Shown: in pieces, positions 37,209 through 47,100 of the stretch
Layout: each line of letters starts with the position of its first letter
How positions within the stretch are numbered: the first letter of the stretch is position 1
From: Saprospiraceae bacterium
GTDB taxonomy: Bacteria; Bacteroidota; Bacteroidia; Chitinophagales; Saprospiraceae
Direction: 5' to 3'
Assembly (NCBI GenBank): GCA_020631355.1
Contig: JAHDHL010000009.1
Location: forward strand, 62,001-126,000
Length of the DNA: 64,000 nt
Program-made: the position numbers and the translations under genes
Notes under the pieces: generated by a model
What the model was told of the DNA's origin: nothing
Databases searched by the model: none
What the model saw: the letters and a program-made list of their open reading frames with translations, nothing else

Positions 37209-37530
37209 GGGTTTCATAAAACCTCAGTGGGTGTATGGCAATTCTAATCCTTACGTTAGTTGCAAGGTCATTTGGATAAATGGGGTGACCCACCGAGGTT
37301 TGGCATTAAATGGTTGTCAATATAAGATGATTCATAAGTGATTTAATGCCTAAAAAAAGTCCGAGAATGAATCGAGTTAAATACAAAACACATCATTTGG
37401 TTTCTTGTGTGAAGTTTTTTGGGTAAGGTTAAATTCTTTCAATTCTTTGAGAGAAAGAACATAAGATTGATTCTGTCTTTTCAGCTATCAACCTTATGTA
37501 TATCACTCTACTTGCTTCATTTGATAATTG
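37183..37530 (-). ncRNA. Candidate structured small RNA (about 350 nt)
   Basis: This non-coding interval has a promoter-like sequence at one end (37537-37567) and a strong terminator at the other (37183-37208), both on the minus strand. Between them are several paired regions. A 12-bp hairpin has arms CATAAGGTTGAT and ATCAATCTTATG (about 37458-37497). The arms GGCATTAAAT and ATTTAATGCC are about 34 nt apart. A 14-bp long-range stem AAACCTCGGTGGGT/ACCCACTGAGGTTT (about 37219-37303) encloses a small CCTTGC/GTAAGG hairpin. I do not recognise it as tmRNA, RNase P RNA, SRP RNA or a known 6S RNA. It could instead be a long structured 3' UTR. The 5' end is inferred. Confidence 0.48.
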
Positions 37531-37536
37531 TTATTA

Positions 37537-37567
37537 CAAATGTAAGTCGGAGTGCCACTTTGAGCAA
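37537..37567 (-). promoter_or_regulatory. Putative promoter of the candidate small RNA
   Basis: The minus strand reads TTG, a 20-bp spacer, then TACATTTG. This fits the Bacteroidota -33 TTTG and -7 TAnnTTTG pattern. It lies just after the stop of the minus-strand gene at 37604, so it would drive an RNA, not that gene. The spacer contains AAGTGGCACTCCGACTT, which is partly palindromic. Confidence 0.48.
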
Positions 37568-37603
37568 TTAGAATTTTTTATAAATGTCCTTGTGAGGGTT
37601 TAA

Positions 37604-39022
37604 TTAATTGGTTTGTAGTGTGTTATGTAGGATGGAGTTCAGCCATTTTTTATCGGCAATTTTATCGTACGAATCGATTTCTGATAACATGGTTCCGTCG
37701 AAAATGGATTTGCTGATTTTGTGGTATAGGTTGATGAAATTCCTATTGCTTTCGAGGTGGTGCTGATGGATATGACTCTTGTTATTGGTCAGGAAAACCC
37801 TAAAACTATTGATACTGTCCTGAATGAGTTCGTTATACTCAAGATGATGATAAATCTTTATTCGAAGCCGCTTCTCATTAATTTTAAGGTAGATATTATG
37901 TAGGGTTATGGTATTCAGTATATCTAATGAGGATTCGTAATCCTTTTGTTCGAATGCAATCAGGGCACGACAAATCTGATAGTGCTGTTCAAAATGGGGC
38001 AATATGGAGTCCTTGTTGGATTCCAGGAATTGGATGGCTTCCTCATGCAAATTCTTATTCAGCAATACGGAAACATAATTCTTAATCAGATGCGGAACGG
38101 CGGTCTTGTCATTCAGTAGGATTTTTCTTTCATCCTGAAAATGATACAAATCATATAATTCATCATAGACATTATCCGATTCTAATTTTCTTATGGCCGT
38201 ATTTTCCAGATAAGTGAATAATAACCTCATCTGGTCAATTTCAAGCGGAATCTGTTCACCGAAAAGTTCCTGCTTCAGATCCTGATAAAGTGTCTTTCTT
38301 TCTTCTTGGTTTTTGGTGGATAATAATCGGTATGCTTGATGCCAAATCTTAATTTGGGGAGCATTATAATAAGGCATACTAGGAATGGTATCCAGCATTT
38401 GGGTCAGATTATCAGAAATATCCACACCCATGATAACCTGGCTCCGATTCAGTTTCTGACAAGTATAAATGAGTTTGATATAGATGAAATATTCGTCAAG
38501 GGCTTCCGATGCATCCTGGAAATTAACATCACCGATACCCTTATCCACCATCCTGGAAACCATCCTGTTTATTTCCCTTTCAATGAGGAAATTCTCATAA
38601 TAGGCATTCGGACTCGTTTTTTCCTTGTGATTATTCTTGGTTTTCTTCGCCAGTGCATGAAAATCATCCATCATGTGATGGTCCCTGAAATGGAGGAGGA
38701 GATTGAATTTCTTTTCAAAGGACGAAGACCGATGCCTTTCGATGGATAGGTATTCCGCCAGCAAACTCAGTAACTTGGAAGACAATTTCGTAACAACCCG
38801 CTTCTTGGGTATATATTTATCCCTAGGGAAAATATGATTGAATGCAGTGGCATCATTCAGTGTTTCTTGGTCAAAATCAGGGAAATATTGACGGATGAAA
38901 GCCAAGAGTTTAGTAACGCTACCATTCGTATTGAAATAAGGAGTACCCACGAATTCGCAAAACTTTTCGAATTCCGTTTCATCCAAGGTTTTCAAAAGAC
39001 GAATAAGTTTAGTTCTTTGCAT
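37604..39022 (-). CDS. Large helical protein of unknown function
   Basis: A 472-residue protein with no signal peptide and no membrane segment, so probably cytoplasmic. It is predicted to be almost entirely alpha-helical and has many Lys/Glu/His/Asn residues. The N-terminal segment LLKTLDETEFEKFCEFVGTPYFNTNGSV resembles a lineage-specific family I have seen only as hypothetical proteins in Saprospiria. The second half has TPR-like helical pairs (for example HEEAIQFLESNKDSILPHFEQHYQICRALIAF). It could be a scaffold. It is preceded by a promoter-like pair at 39188-39216 and followed by the candidate small RNA. The function is unknown. Confidence 0.75.
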   Translation of the reverse strand: MQRTKLIRLLKTLDETEFEKFCEFVGTPYFNTNGSVTKLLAFIRQYFPDFDQETLNDATAFNHIFPRDKYIPKKRVVTKLSSKLLSLLAEYLSIERHRSSSFEKKFNLLLHFRDHHMMDDFHALAKKTKNNHKEKTSPNAYYENFLIEREINRMVSRMVDKGIGDVNFQDASEALDEYFIYIKLIYTCQKLNRSQVIMGVDISDNLTQMLDTIPSMPYYNAPQIKIWHQAYRLLSTKNQEERKTLYQDLKQELFGEQIPLEIDQMRLLFTYLENTAIRKLESDNVYDELYDLYHFQDERKILLNDKTAVPHLIKNYVSVLLNKNLHEEAIQFLESNKDSILPHFEQHYQICRALIAFEQKDYESSLDILNTITLHNIYLKINEKRLRIKIYHHLEYNELIQDSINSFRVFLTNNKSHIHQHHLESNRNFINLYHKISKSIFDGTMLSEIDSYDKIADKKWLNSILHNTLQTN

Positions 39023-39187
39023 GAAAGAATACGCTTTGAAATCTTCTGTGATGGTGAATGTGATTATCCACCTGCAAATAGAGTGTTTAAAGAGGTTTCG
39101 AAAAGAAAAAGAGGCTGATTCTGAACTCGATATGAGTTTGGGGGATTTTTAAATTATTGAAAATCATTATATTAATGTCGGCTAATA

Positions 39188-39216
39188 CAAAGCTATTAAA
39201 TTCTTTTCATACCAAA
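39188..39216 (-). promoter_or_regulatory. Putative promoter of the helical-protein gene
   Basis: The minus strand reads TTTG, a 17-bp spacer, then TAGCTTTG, matching -33 and -7 consensus elements, 165 bp upstream of the start. The box overlaps one arm side of a 10-bp inverted repeat (TCGGCTAATA at 39178-39187, TATTAGCCGA at 39287-39296). The rest of the 361-bp gap 39023-39383 is AT-rich with nothing else recognised. Confidence 0.42.
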
Positions 39217-39383
39217 GAGGACATTTGTTCAAAATTCTAATGATAATTTAATGGGAATCCTTATTCCGTTTGATAGAATAAATTCATATTAGCCGATTCG
39301 ATAATAATTAATTTAATAACATGGATTGAAATGGATAAAACAAGAAAGAAGACAATATCCATTTCTCAAAAAACCAATTCTTT

Positions 39384-40070
39384 ATGAAACAAAAACTATT
39401 GACGCTCATCGTTGCAGCCACCATCCTTTTATTTTTCGGATGTCCACCACCACAAGAGGAACCAACTCCTGATTCCCCGCTTTGTGCGGTTGATTTGGAG
39501 GACTATAATTTTTGGGTGGATACAACCTATAACCTACAAGGCGATTCAGTGGGCATCGACCTGATTTGGGAGCCTGTCGAGGGAGCCGAGGAGTACGTTA
39601 TTGCAACATCTCCTGCCGGAGATACCTTTACGGTTCCGCATCCCGACACCACATTATCCATCATACAGGTATTACCTTTGGATACACCTTTCGAAGCTAT
39701 CCTGACCATCAATATGGCGGATGATTCCGAATGTGGTCCAGTCATGATCAATGCCAATTATTGTAATGGTGGAGGAACTGTGGATGATGTCTCCACTGTC
39801 GTGGATTGGGATTTCATGTGTGGTGCCAGCACCTGTGACTTCATCAAATTCAAGAGTAGGGATATCCAAGATTGTAATGGTAGTCTCATGGATCCGCTTC
39901 CTTGGAGATTGAGAGGAGGCAAGTATTACAAACGCACGGATTTGTGTGATTGTCTTACCGATAATGGTACCAAGGCTGTTTGTGATGCACTGAATGCCAG
40001 CAATAAGTTGAATACTTGTTTGAACTCCCTACAAGCTTGTTTAAAACATGATTATGTACCTTGTGAATAA
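39384..40070 (+). CDS. Cysteine-rich lipoprotein of unknown function
   Basis: A 228-residue lipoprotein. The signal peptide ends in the lipobox FFGC (Cys about 20) followed by a Pro/Glu-rich stretch. Residues about 40-125 resemble a fibronectin III-like beta-sandwich (VGIDLIWEPVEGAEEYVIATSP...PFEAILTINM). The last 80 residues contain ten cysteines (for example CGASTCDF and CDCLTDNGTKAVCDALNA), suggesting several disulfides in the envelope. No enzymatic motif was seen. The next lipoprotein gene begins 1 bp after its stop, so the two form an operon that ends at the terminator 40603-40643. Confidence 0.75.
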   Translation: MKQKLLTLIVAATILLFFGCPPPQEEPTPDSPLCAVDLEDYNFWVDTTYNLQGDSVGIDLIWEPVEGAEEYVIATSPAGDTFTVPHPDTTLSIIQVLPLDTPFEAILTINMADDSECGPVMINANYCNGGGTVDDVSTVVDWDFMCGASTCDFIKFKSRDIQDCNGSLMDPLPWRLRGGKYYKRTDLCDCLTDNGTKAVCDALNASNKLNTCLNSLQACLKHDYVPCE

Positions 40071-40071
40071 T

Positions 40072-40578
40072 ATGAAACAATTACTTTTTCTTATACTGGC
40101 CATCGGAATGCTCAGTGCATGCGGTGGTTCGTCCGGTCCGGAGAATCCGGGAGGCAAGATACCTTTGGGAAGTGGAACTACAATTCCCATTCTGAAAACA
40201 GAAAAGGCCAGAAAGGCCAAACTGACCTTCGACCTAACGGAAGTCATCCGAAAGGATGACAAGTTGGATTTTGTCATTATGATTACCAATAGGGGAGAAG
40301 AAGCCATGCTTTATTTCGAAAAGGAAGAATTATCCATTACGGATAATGATGGCTATATCACCAAGGTAAGCGAAGCAAAGATTGCAAAGGTGAGGCAATT
40401 CGGTTCAGGGGTGAGCATTGCTAGTATACCCGAGGATGGTAAGGTGAAATCCATTATTTCCTTTGAGGGAGTAAGGGAAGAAGCCGAGTCCTGTACACTC
40501 TTTTTCAAAGGAGAAACCAATAGGGGTAAGAACGCCAGTTTCAGGACTGAGTTCAAGAAAGTGAACCTTAGGGAATAG
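40072..40578 (+). CDS. Small lipoprotein of unknown function
   Basis: A 168-residue lipoprotein. The ATG at 40072 begins a typical signal peptide with the lipobox MLSACGG; an in-frame ATG 24 bp earlier would overlap the previous gene and add residues without signal features. A Gly/Pro-rich linker leads to one beta-rich domain (DKLDFVIMITNRGEEAMLYF, then ELSITDNDGYITKV), resembling an immunoglobulin-like fold such as DUF4352-type domains. The function is unknown. It is the second gene of a two-lipoprotein operon and is followed by a strong terminator. Confidence 0.72.
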   Translation: MKQLLFLILAIGMLSACGGSSGPENPGGKIPLGSGTTIPILKTEKARKAKLTFDLTEVIRKDDKLDFVIMITNRGEEAMLYFEKEELSITDNDGYITKVSEAKIAKVRQFGSGVSIASIPEDGKVKSIISFEGVREEAESCTLFFKGETNRGKNASFRTEFKKVNLRE

Positions 40579-40602
40579 AAAAAGGATTAGGAATAATGAT
40601 GT

Positions 40603-40643
40603 ATCCCGAATTTTCAAATCAATGAAAATTCGGGATTTTTTAT
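40603..40643 (+). terminator. Terminator of the lipoprotein operon
   Basis: A 13-bp perfect stem ATCCCGAATTTTC/GAAAATTCGGGAT with an 8-nt loop is followed by TTTTTAT, 24 bp after the stop codon. It lies just before the stop of the convergent heparinase-like gene and may serve both strands. Confidence 0.88.
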
Positions 40644-40651
40644 TGGAATAC

Positions 40652-43600
40652 TTATTTGATTTTGGTGAGTTTGCCAGTGTGAATCACTTGTTGTTCCTCA
40701 AGGATTTCGTAGAAATAATGTCCATTTTCCATATCCGTCAAATCCAATATATTATTACCACTTTCGAGTTCGGATTCTAAGACGATTCTTCCATTCAAAT
40801 CAAATAACCTGATGGAAATATCACCATTGATGATAGGCATGGTTACCTGTACGAACTGTTGGGCGGGACTAGGGAAGACCTTAATGCCCTCTCCCGCATT
40901 TTCCAACACGACAATATCGGATGATGAGGATGTCCCATCAAAATCTACCTGAATGAGTTGGTAATAATTCAACCCTGATGGTGGGTATTTGTGCAAGTGA
41001 TGATAATCAATGATATCGGATGAGAATCCTTGCCCATCAATGCGGGCGATTTCCCTGAATTCATTGCCATCCCTACTATGCATCAGTCTGAAATAGTCAT
41101 TATTGATTTCAGAAAGGGTCGTCCATTCGAGTTGGTTGCCACGAGGAGTAACTGTTCCTTTGAAATCAAATAATTCCACAGGTAGGATATTATCTACCAG
41201 ATTGAAGTCAGTTCTTCCGTTCGCATCCTGTACGAATGCAATTTTCATGTTGTCCGTTCCACAAACGACAGTTAGGGTATCATGTGCGGCATTCCAATGC
41301 GTTATAGGCAATGCATCACCTTGTTGATGCGGAAATAGTAATATTCTGAAATCTGGAGCAACACTATTGCTCTCCACAATCAAACGGGGCCTGATTAGAT
41401 TAGGATTGGATGTGTAGGGATTTCCCGAAAAGAAATCATTATAAGTCAGTGTATCCAGATAGCCCGGTACTCCGGCTCCCGTATAGCCCTCATTATTCAA
41501 TACCCGAACAAGCAGCCTCCTATTCCCCTCGCTTGCAGGTTCTTTAAGTATGATGTCTGCCTTATAATTGGTGTCGGAAAGATTAACATCTGTAGATTCG
41601 ACCGTCAGGTCACGAGCAACCTGTGCCAACCATTTGTAATTATGGGTATTGGCATCTTTCTTTACATCGTCAGTTACCAATACGAAAGGATGTTCTCCCT
41701 TGAATACCCCCACGGTCCTAAAGACTTTCTCCATAGGATTGAATGGTCGTTTCACCATTCTTTCCAAACGTCCGTTTTGGTGCCAATGAGGAAAATCATA
41801 GAACGGAATATTGAAATGGGCCTCAGTTTGGGGAATGTATTGGAAGTCATTCCATGTTTCTGTAACCTGTGTCCAATTATTGGAACCCAGCCAAGGATGG
41901 TTGTTCGATGGGAGTTGGGGCGACCAGTGCCATTCCCAACTATAGGCATAAGTGGCATCTCCTGCAACTTTCGAATAGGTGGATTGCGAAGACCAATCCA
42001 TCAGTATACCCGGTTGTCTGCATTTATCTCCATCAGGGTCGCCAACTCCCATTCCTACATCATCTATCAATACACAACTATGGAACCAGGTAGGTTGGAA
42101 TTGACTGCCACCATATGATTTTCTAACCCATATTCTGCCCAAGGCACTCAATGTAAAGTCATTACGGTCTCCGTGGGTATGTCCACCCATATCTTGTCTA
42201 CAATGGAATTGTACTGCCAAGTCATCAGCATCCGATCCGCTTTTCATTACAGCCAAACCTCTATCCATGGCAATATAATCTTCTTGGATTACATTATTGG
42301 CTTGGTTCGTCCAAGTGTCCGTATCATCATAATCTTCCGCAAAGATACCTGCAATCAGTAAGTAATTGAAATAGGAATCATCCGGTGATATTTGCTGATA
42401 AACGTAACCATCTGATGAGTTACCATGGAATTTTTCGATATAATTCCTCCATACAAAATCAATCGTATCATCATTGGGGAAAATCCACTTCAGCCCTACG
42501 ATGTCAGCAGCAGAAAACTTATATCCACCGGTTACATCATCATATCCGCTTCCTCCCCATACATCATAAGATGTGAATCCATGTCCGAATGGTTGTAGTA
42601 TTGCAGGTAGGAATTGTGTGCCGTAGGCTCTTACATGCGGATGACCCAATAGACTATATCCTCTTTTAGCACAGGCAATACCTGTGGTAATGAATAGGTA
42701 ATTCTTTCCCAATCCCTCGTATCCTGCACCCGATGGATACCAACCATAATTCACAAAGGTATGATATGAACGCATCCATTGATTGGTAAGTGTGGCATTG
42801 TATCCTGTTTCCCCTTCAATAGCTAGATTGGTAAGGATTTCAAATGAATTCAGGGTAGTCCAATTACTAGTATTGGCATAGGCTGGCATCAATCCGCCAT
42901 GTCTGGGTGTACTAGGAATGATTTGTGCCAAAGCTGTTCTGACCGCATCCCTTTGTGCGGTAGTCATGCTATTGTAATTGAGGTCATAGGCCATGGCCAT
43001 ATGGAAACCTCCGAAATGGTTGTAGTTATTGCTATTGGGATTGACACTTGCATCTCCGATGACCAAATTGGCCCAAAAAGCCATGGCTTTGGCCAAATCT
43101 GCTGCACGGTCGTTATAAGCCAAACCTGTATCCGGATCGTTAGTTCCTGCATTAATCAGGCATTCGAATGCTTCCAATGCCATAATGGATGCAGTGATAT
43201 GTTTCCTTTTGATGTCTGATGTGGCCCATACATTAGGGTCTTCCGCAATCAAATCATAGTATTGGGTATGAGAATCCCATTTGCCTGCATTATCAATCCA
43301 GCGGTTTCCATCCGAATCCATCGCATAGGCCGCACTATGGCTATATCCGCCCGGGACATATCCCTTGTGGAGTAGGGTGGTGTAAGCATGGATTTGGGCA
43401 GCTACTGCCTGTCCACTGGTTGTGTTGGCCAATCTATTTTGAATGCCCGCAATTTCACTGGGTCCGAAGAATACCCTAGGATGTACCCCTACCGCAGGAA
43501 CGGTATCAATGGACCGAATGCCTGTAAAATCGAATGTAACGGGCCTGGAACCCAATCCGGGTGAGTCTGATGTATCGTAATTATCCCAACCCTCTGTGAA

Positions 43601-43693
43601 TCCCCCGGGTTGTGATACTTGGGCATAAGAAAGGGTCAATAAGAAGAATGGGCATAGGAATACTAGCCCTGCGGTGAGTAGTTTTAAATTCAT
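40652..43693 (-). CDS. T9SS-secreted heparinase II/III-like polysaccharide lyase
   Basis: A 1013-residue exported enzyme candidate. After a signal peptide (LVFLCPFFLLTLSYAQ) an alpha/alpha-toroid region spans about 60-470 (repeated helices such as AADLAKAMAFWANLVIGDA and RDAVRTALAQIIPSTPRHGG). A beta-sandwich region follows with AVQFHCRQDMGGHTHGDRNDFTLSALGRIWVRKS (about 498-531), the hallmark of heparinase II/III-like proteins, whose His residues act in beta-elimination of uronic-acid polysaccharides. Residues about 935-1013 (VFPSPAQQFVQVTMPIINGD...) form a T9SS sorting domain. The likely substrates are sulfated or uronic polymers such as alginate or glycosaminoglycans; which one is not known. 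No PUL genes are next to it. Confidence 0.83.
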   Translation of the reverse strand: MNLKLLTAGLVFLCPFFLLTLSYAQVSQPGGFTEGWDNYDTSDSPGLGSRPVTFDFTGIRSIDTVPAVGVHPRVFFGPSEIAGIQNRLANTTSGQAVAAQIHAYTTLLHKGYVPGGYSHSAAYAMDSDGNRWIDNAGKWDSHTQYYDLIAEDPNVWATSDIKRKHITASIMALEAFECLINAGTNDPDTGLAYNDRAADLAKAMAFWANLVIGDASVNPNSNNYNHFGGFHMAMAYDLNYNSMTTAQRDAVRTALAQIIPSTPRHGGLMPAYANTSNWTTLNSFEILTNLAIEGETGYNATLTNQWMRSYHTFVNYGWYPSGAGYEGLGKNYLFITTGIACAKRGYSLLGHPHVRAYGTQFLPAILQPFGHGFTSYDVWGGSGYDDVTGGYKFSAADIVGLKWIFPNDDTIDFVWRNYIEKFHGNSSDGYVYQQISPDDSYFNYLLIAGIFAEDYDDTDTWTNQANNVIQEDYIAMDRGLAVMKSGSDADDLAVQFHCRQDMGGHTHGDRNDFTLSALGRIWVRKSYGGSQFQPTWFHSCVLIDDVGMGVGDPDGDKCRQPGILMDWSSQSTYSKVAGDATYAYSWEWHWSPQLPSNNHPWLGSNNWTQVTETWNDFQYIPQTEAHFNIPFYDFPHWHQNGRLERMVKRPFNPMEKVFRTVGVFKGEHPFVLVTDDVKKDANTHNYKWLAQVARDLTVESTDVNLSDTNYKADIILKEPASEGNRRLLVRVLNNEGYTGAGVPGYLDTLTYNDFFSGNPYTSNPNLIRPRLIVESNSVAPDFRILLFPHQQGDALPITHWNAAHDTLTVVCGTDNMKIAFVQDANGRTDFNLVDNILPVELFDFKGTVTPRGNQLEWTTLSEINNDYFRLMHSRDGNEFREIARIDGQGFSSDIIDYHHLHKYPPSGLNYYQLIQVDFDGTSSSSDIVVLENAGEGIKVFPSPAQQFVQVTMPIINGDISIRLFDLNGRIVLESELESGNNILDLTDMENGHYFYEILEEQQVIHTGKLTKIK

Positions 43694-44188
43694 GATCTGC
43701 CTGATTTAGGCGGACAATATAATCATAAAGGATTTTTCATGTAGTCCTTATTATACGATTGTTGCGATTCTTTATAGAATCCTACTTGTTTATGTAATGA
43801 TTTCACTCTTACATCAGGAATAACATTTCAGAAATGTATACAGGCCATTCAAAAGTCGAACCCCGACGAAAAGGGGGGCTATGTCCATATTTGTCATCGA
43901 GACTGTGATGATGCACCAAACCAAATGAAAATCATCTCCTCTCCTGAAATCCCCAAGTCATTGATATCATATTGTAATCTGAATTCAGAAGATGCTTTGC
44001 CCCTAAACAGGACTTAGGAATCGGAAAAAATCCTTAACGGATAAAAGAATTCAAAAAAACGAAAAGTAGGGGTAACATATCAGACCCTAGCTGAACTATG
44101 GAGCGTAATGCCAATCAAAAGGGAAGCATTATTTCCATTTGTGAATTACCGATACAATAAACCGAATTTTTAATTTAAACCAATTGAA
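43694..44188. other. 495-bp divergent intergenic region
   Basis: The region separates two divergent genes for T9SS cargo proteins and should hold both promoters. It has small hairpins (GATTC/GAATC near 43772-43787 and CCCC/GGGG near 43861-43878) but no exact TAnnTTTG box and no RNA gene I can identify. Confidence 0.4.
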
Positions 44189-47100
44189 ATGAATGATTTA
44201 ATCAAATGCTTAATTTGTTTTTGCGCTACGATGGCCCTCATTTGGCCCCCGGAGGAATCATTGGCTCAGACATCATATGTCTATGGTTCTGATGCCAATG
44301 AACAGTTTATCGTAACCCACCGAAACACAACTGACAATTCCTATTATGCAGGAGGTTTCATGGACCTATCCACACATAGGGGTTTACTTGCCAATATTGA
44401 TGATATTGGTAACCTGAATTGGGTTAGGCAATACACGCACTCACAAGATATGGAGGTGCGTGATTTTCATGTTAACGATGATGGTACCTTATTGGTACTT
44501 TGTTCTACACTCAATACCTCCACGACACGTAGGGATGCACTACTGATGGAAGTGAATAGTGGCGGTGGTGTCAACTGGGCCAGGACCTATGTGAATACGG
44601 GGTATGACATTGGCTTGAACAAGATTACACCCATTTCCACAGGAGACTATTTATTATCAGGAAATTCCAGTACATCCACACTCGGATCCTATGTATTGTA
44701 TAGGAATACCATGATTATGGTAGATGCAACGGGAAGTGTTTTGTGGGAAAGGAGAGAGGGCGTTGGTAGTAACTTATCTATCAACAATGCTGTTGAGACC
44801 TCGAATGGTAAGTTGATTGTGGCTGGACACGGATGGCATTCCATCACCAACACAGGAAACTACCACAATGGCTATGTGGCGGAGATTGACCCTTCTGATG
44901 GTAGTATCATTTGGGATAAGATTTATGCTTCGGGAGTAGAAGTGAATTTCTACGAAGTAAGGGAGTTGGGTTCGGGTGAATTGGCTATCGTATGTAGATT
45001 GGCGGATTCCAATACCGCGAATGCGAATACAACCAGACATGTATACATCAGAATGGATGATACAGGTGTGATTCAATTTGCTCAGGAATACGATGTGGCT
45101 ACAGGAGGTAACTTCTCATTCCAATTCCAGATAGATGACCAAACCGGACATTTGTTCTTCGCAGGATCAGAACAACCAACCACATCTGCTGTTTCAAGGC
45201 AGAATTACTGGTTGGAGGTAGACGATACGGGTAACATCATTGATGCTTATAAATATGACTTATCCGATGTGGAATCTTCTCCACAATTGGTTTTGGATGA
45301 TACTCATATTGCCCTATTCTCAACTACAAAATCATTCCTAGCGGATCCTTCCGCAGCGGCAAATAATGACTTTCTACTTCATTTGGTAGACCGTAGCAAT
45401 CCAATGGAGGATTGCAATGCTGAACAATTCACCATTCCGGTCGAGGAATTCTCATTCTCATCCGTAGACGACCCATCCCTAAGTGTGGATGATGGATTCT
45501 CCGTAACAGTAACCACGGTAATCATCGGTGTGGATGAGGCTCCTTTCCAACAACAAGAGGCTTGTGTGGCTGAGTTGGAAGTAGGTGGCTTTGCAACGGA
45601 TGCTGAATGTGCTGACAATGGAAGTATCGATGCAGTTGCAATGAATGGCGTAGCTCCCTATGCTTTCAACTGGTCAAATGGCCAAACTACAGAAGATATT
45701 TCTGGTCTAGGAGCAGGTACTTATGTAGTTACCGTAACAGACGATATTGGCGCTACGGCTACTGCTTCTTTCGAAATTGTATTGAATGAGATTTTCCCAA
45801 TGGTATTCGTAGAGGGATGTGATGGAATGGGAACCTATGATGTCAATGATGATGTCATTACAATATTCGTTGATGCATCTGGTATGCCTAACAGCGTATC
45901 TAACTTATTTAATGTGGTAGATGCTTCCAATCCATCTGTGGTATTGGGTACGTTCAGTTATAATGATGGCGGTTTGATTACCGTACAGTACACACCTGGT
46001 ATTACATTGGAGTTGCAGGATGTGGATAATCCGGAATGTGTGACTTCCATTGGTTTGGATTTACAACCTTGTTCCCCAACTTGTGACCCTTCCTTATCCT
46101 GTCCGGGTGATATCTTCATTACAGCGGAAGAAGGATGTGAAACCATAGTTGATTATGGAATCGAAGCAGAAGTTTGTGAGGGATATTCACTCAATCTGAT
46201 TTCTGGTCTGGCTTCTGGTTCTGCATTCCCATTGGGTAACACCGTAGTTAGCTATGAACTTACGGACAACAATGGATTTTCTATTGTTTGTAGTTTCAAT
46301 GTGAATGTTTCTTCAGGCATGACACTATATGGTATTATTGGTGGGAATTTGGTGTATTTTGACCAAGCTACTGGCGATGCAACTCAAATCGCTCCATTAT
46401 CATCCACCTTTGCTCAGGTGAGTAACCTGACTTATATCCCCAATACGGATTTGTTATATGCTGTTGCTGATGGAGGTACAGACCCAAAGTTGATTTCAAT
46501 CGACAGAAACAGTGGTTTTGTGACCGTAGTAGGCCAACTGGATGAGCAGAATCCTTTCTTGGATTTACAATTGGTTGAGTCCTTGGCCTATAATCCGAAT
46601 GATGGACAATTATATGTAGCTGGATACAATTTGAATCCATCCTCGAATTGGTTTAGAAGCCCAAGGGTAGGTACTGTTGACTATACTACAGGTGATGTTA
46701 CTTATCTGTATGATGTTTCTGGGACTTGTCAGGATGATGCTGATTTACTAAGTTTCGCACCAGGATACTCCTACATTATTGATGGATGTCCTGACCCACA
46801 GGAAATACACAATTTTGATACTTCTAACGGTAATTCTACAATAGTGAGTTCCGCTACAGGAGCCAATTATCCACTTAGAGGATTGGCAGTTCATCCAACT
46901 AATTTCACCCACTTTTCTCTTGCAGGTAATGCAAATGAATTATGGACTGTCGATTTGAGTACATCAAATACTACAATCACTGTTGTAGGTCCTACACATA
47001 CTGCATCTGAATTTGGTGGAGGAACTCCAAGAGCCCTTGCTTTTGCTCCAAACTCCTTGACACTTAGCCTTGCTGATGTAAATATCATTGATGTTCCTTG

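Noticed and set aside
37183-37530. tmRNA or RNase P RNA
   Set aside because: The size is similar, but there is no tRNA-like acceptor end, no tag-peptide frame ending in Leu-Ala-Ala, and no conserved RNase P P4 segments.
43694-44188. Riboswitch or RNA gene near 43861-43878
   Set aside because: Only a 4-6 bp C/G hairpin is present; no known aptamer core or terminator follows.
45379-45618. Antisense open frames within the giant secreted-protein gene and within the dcw genes
   Set aside because: They are shadows of strongly coding frames, with no homology or signals of their own.
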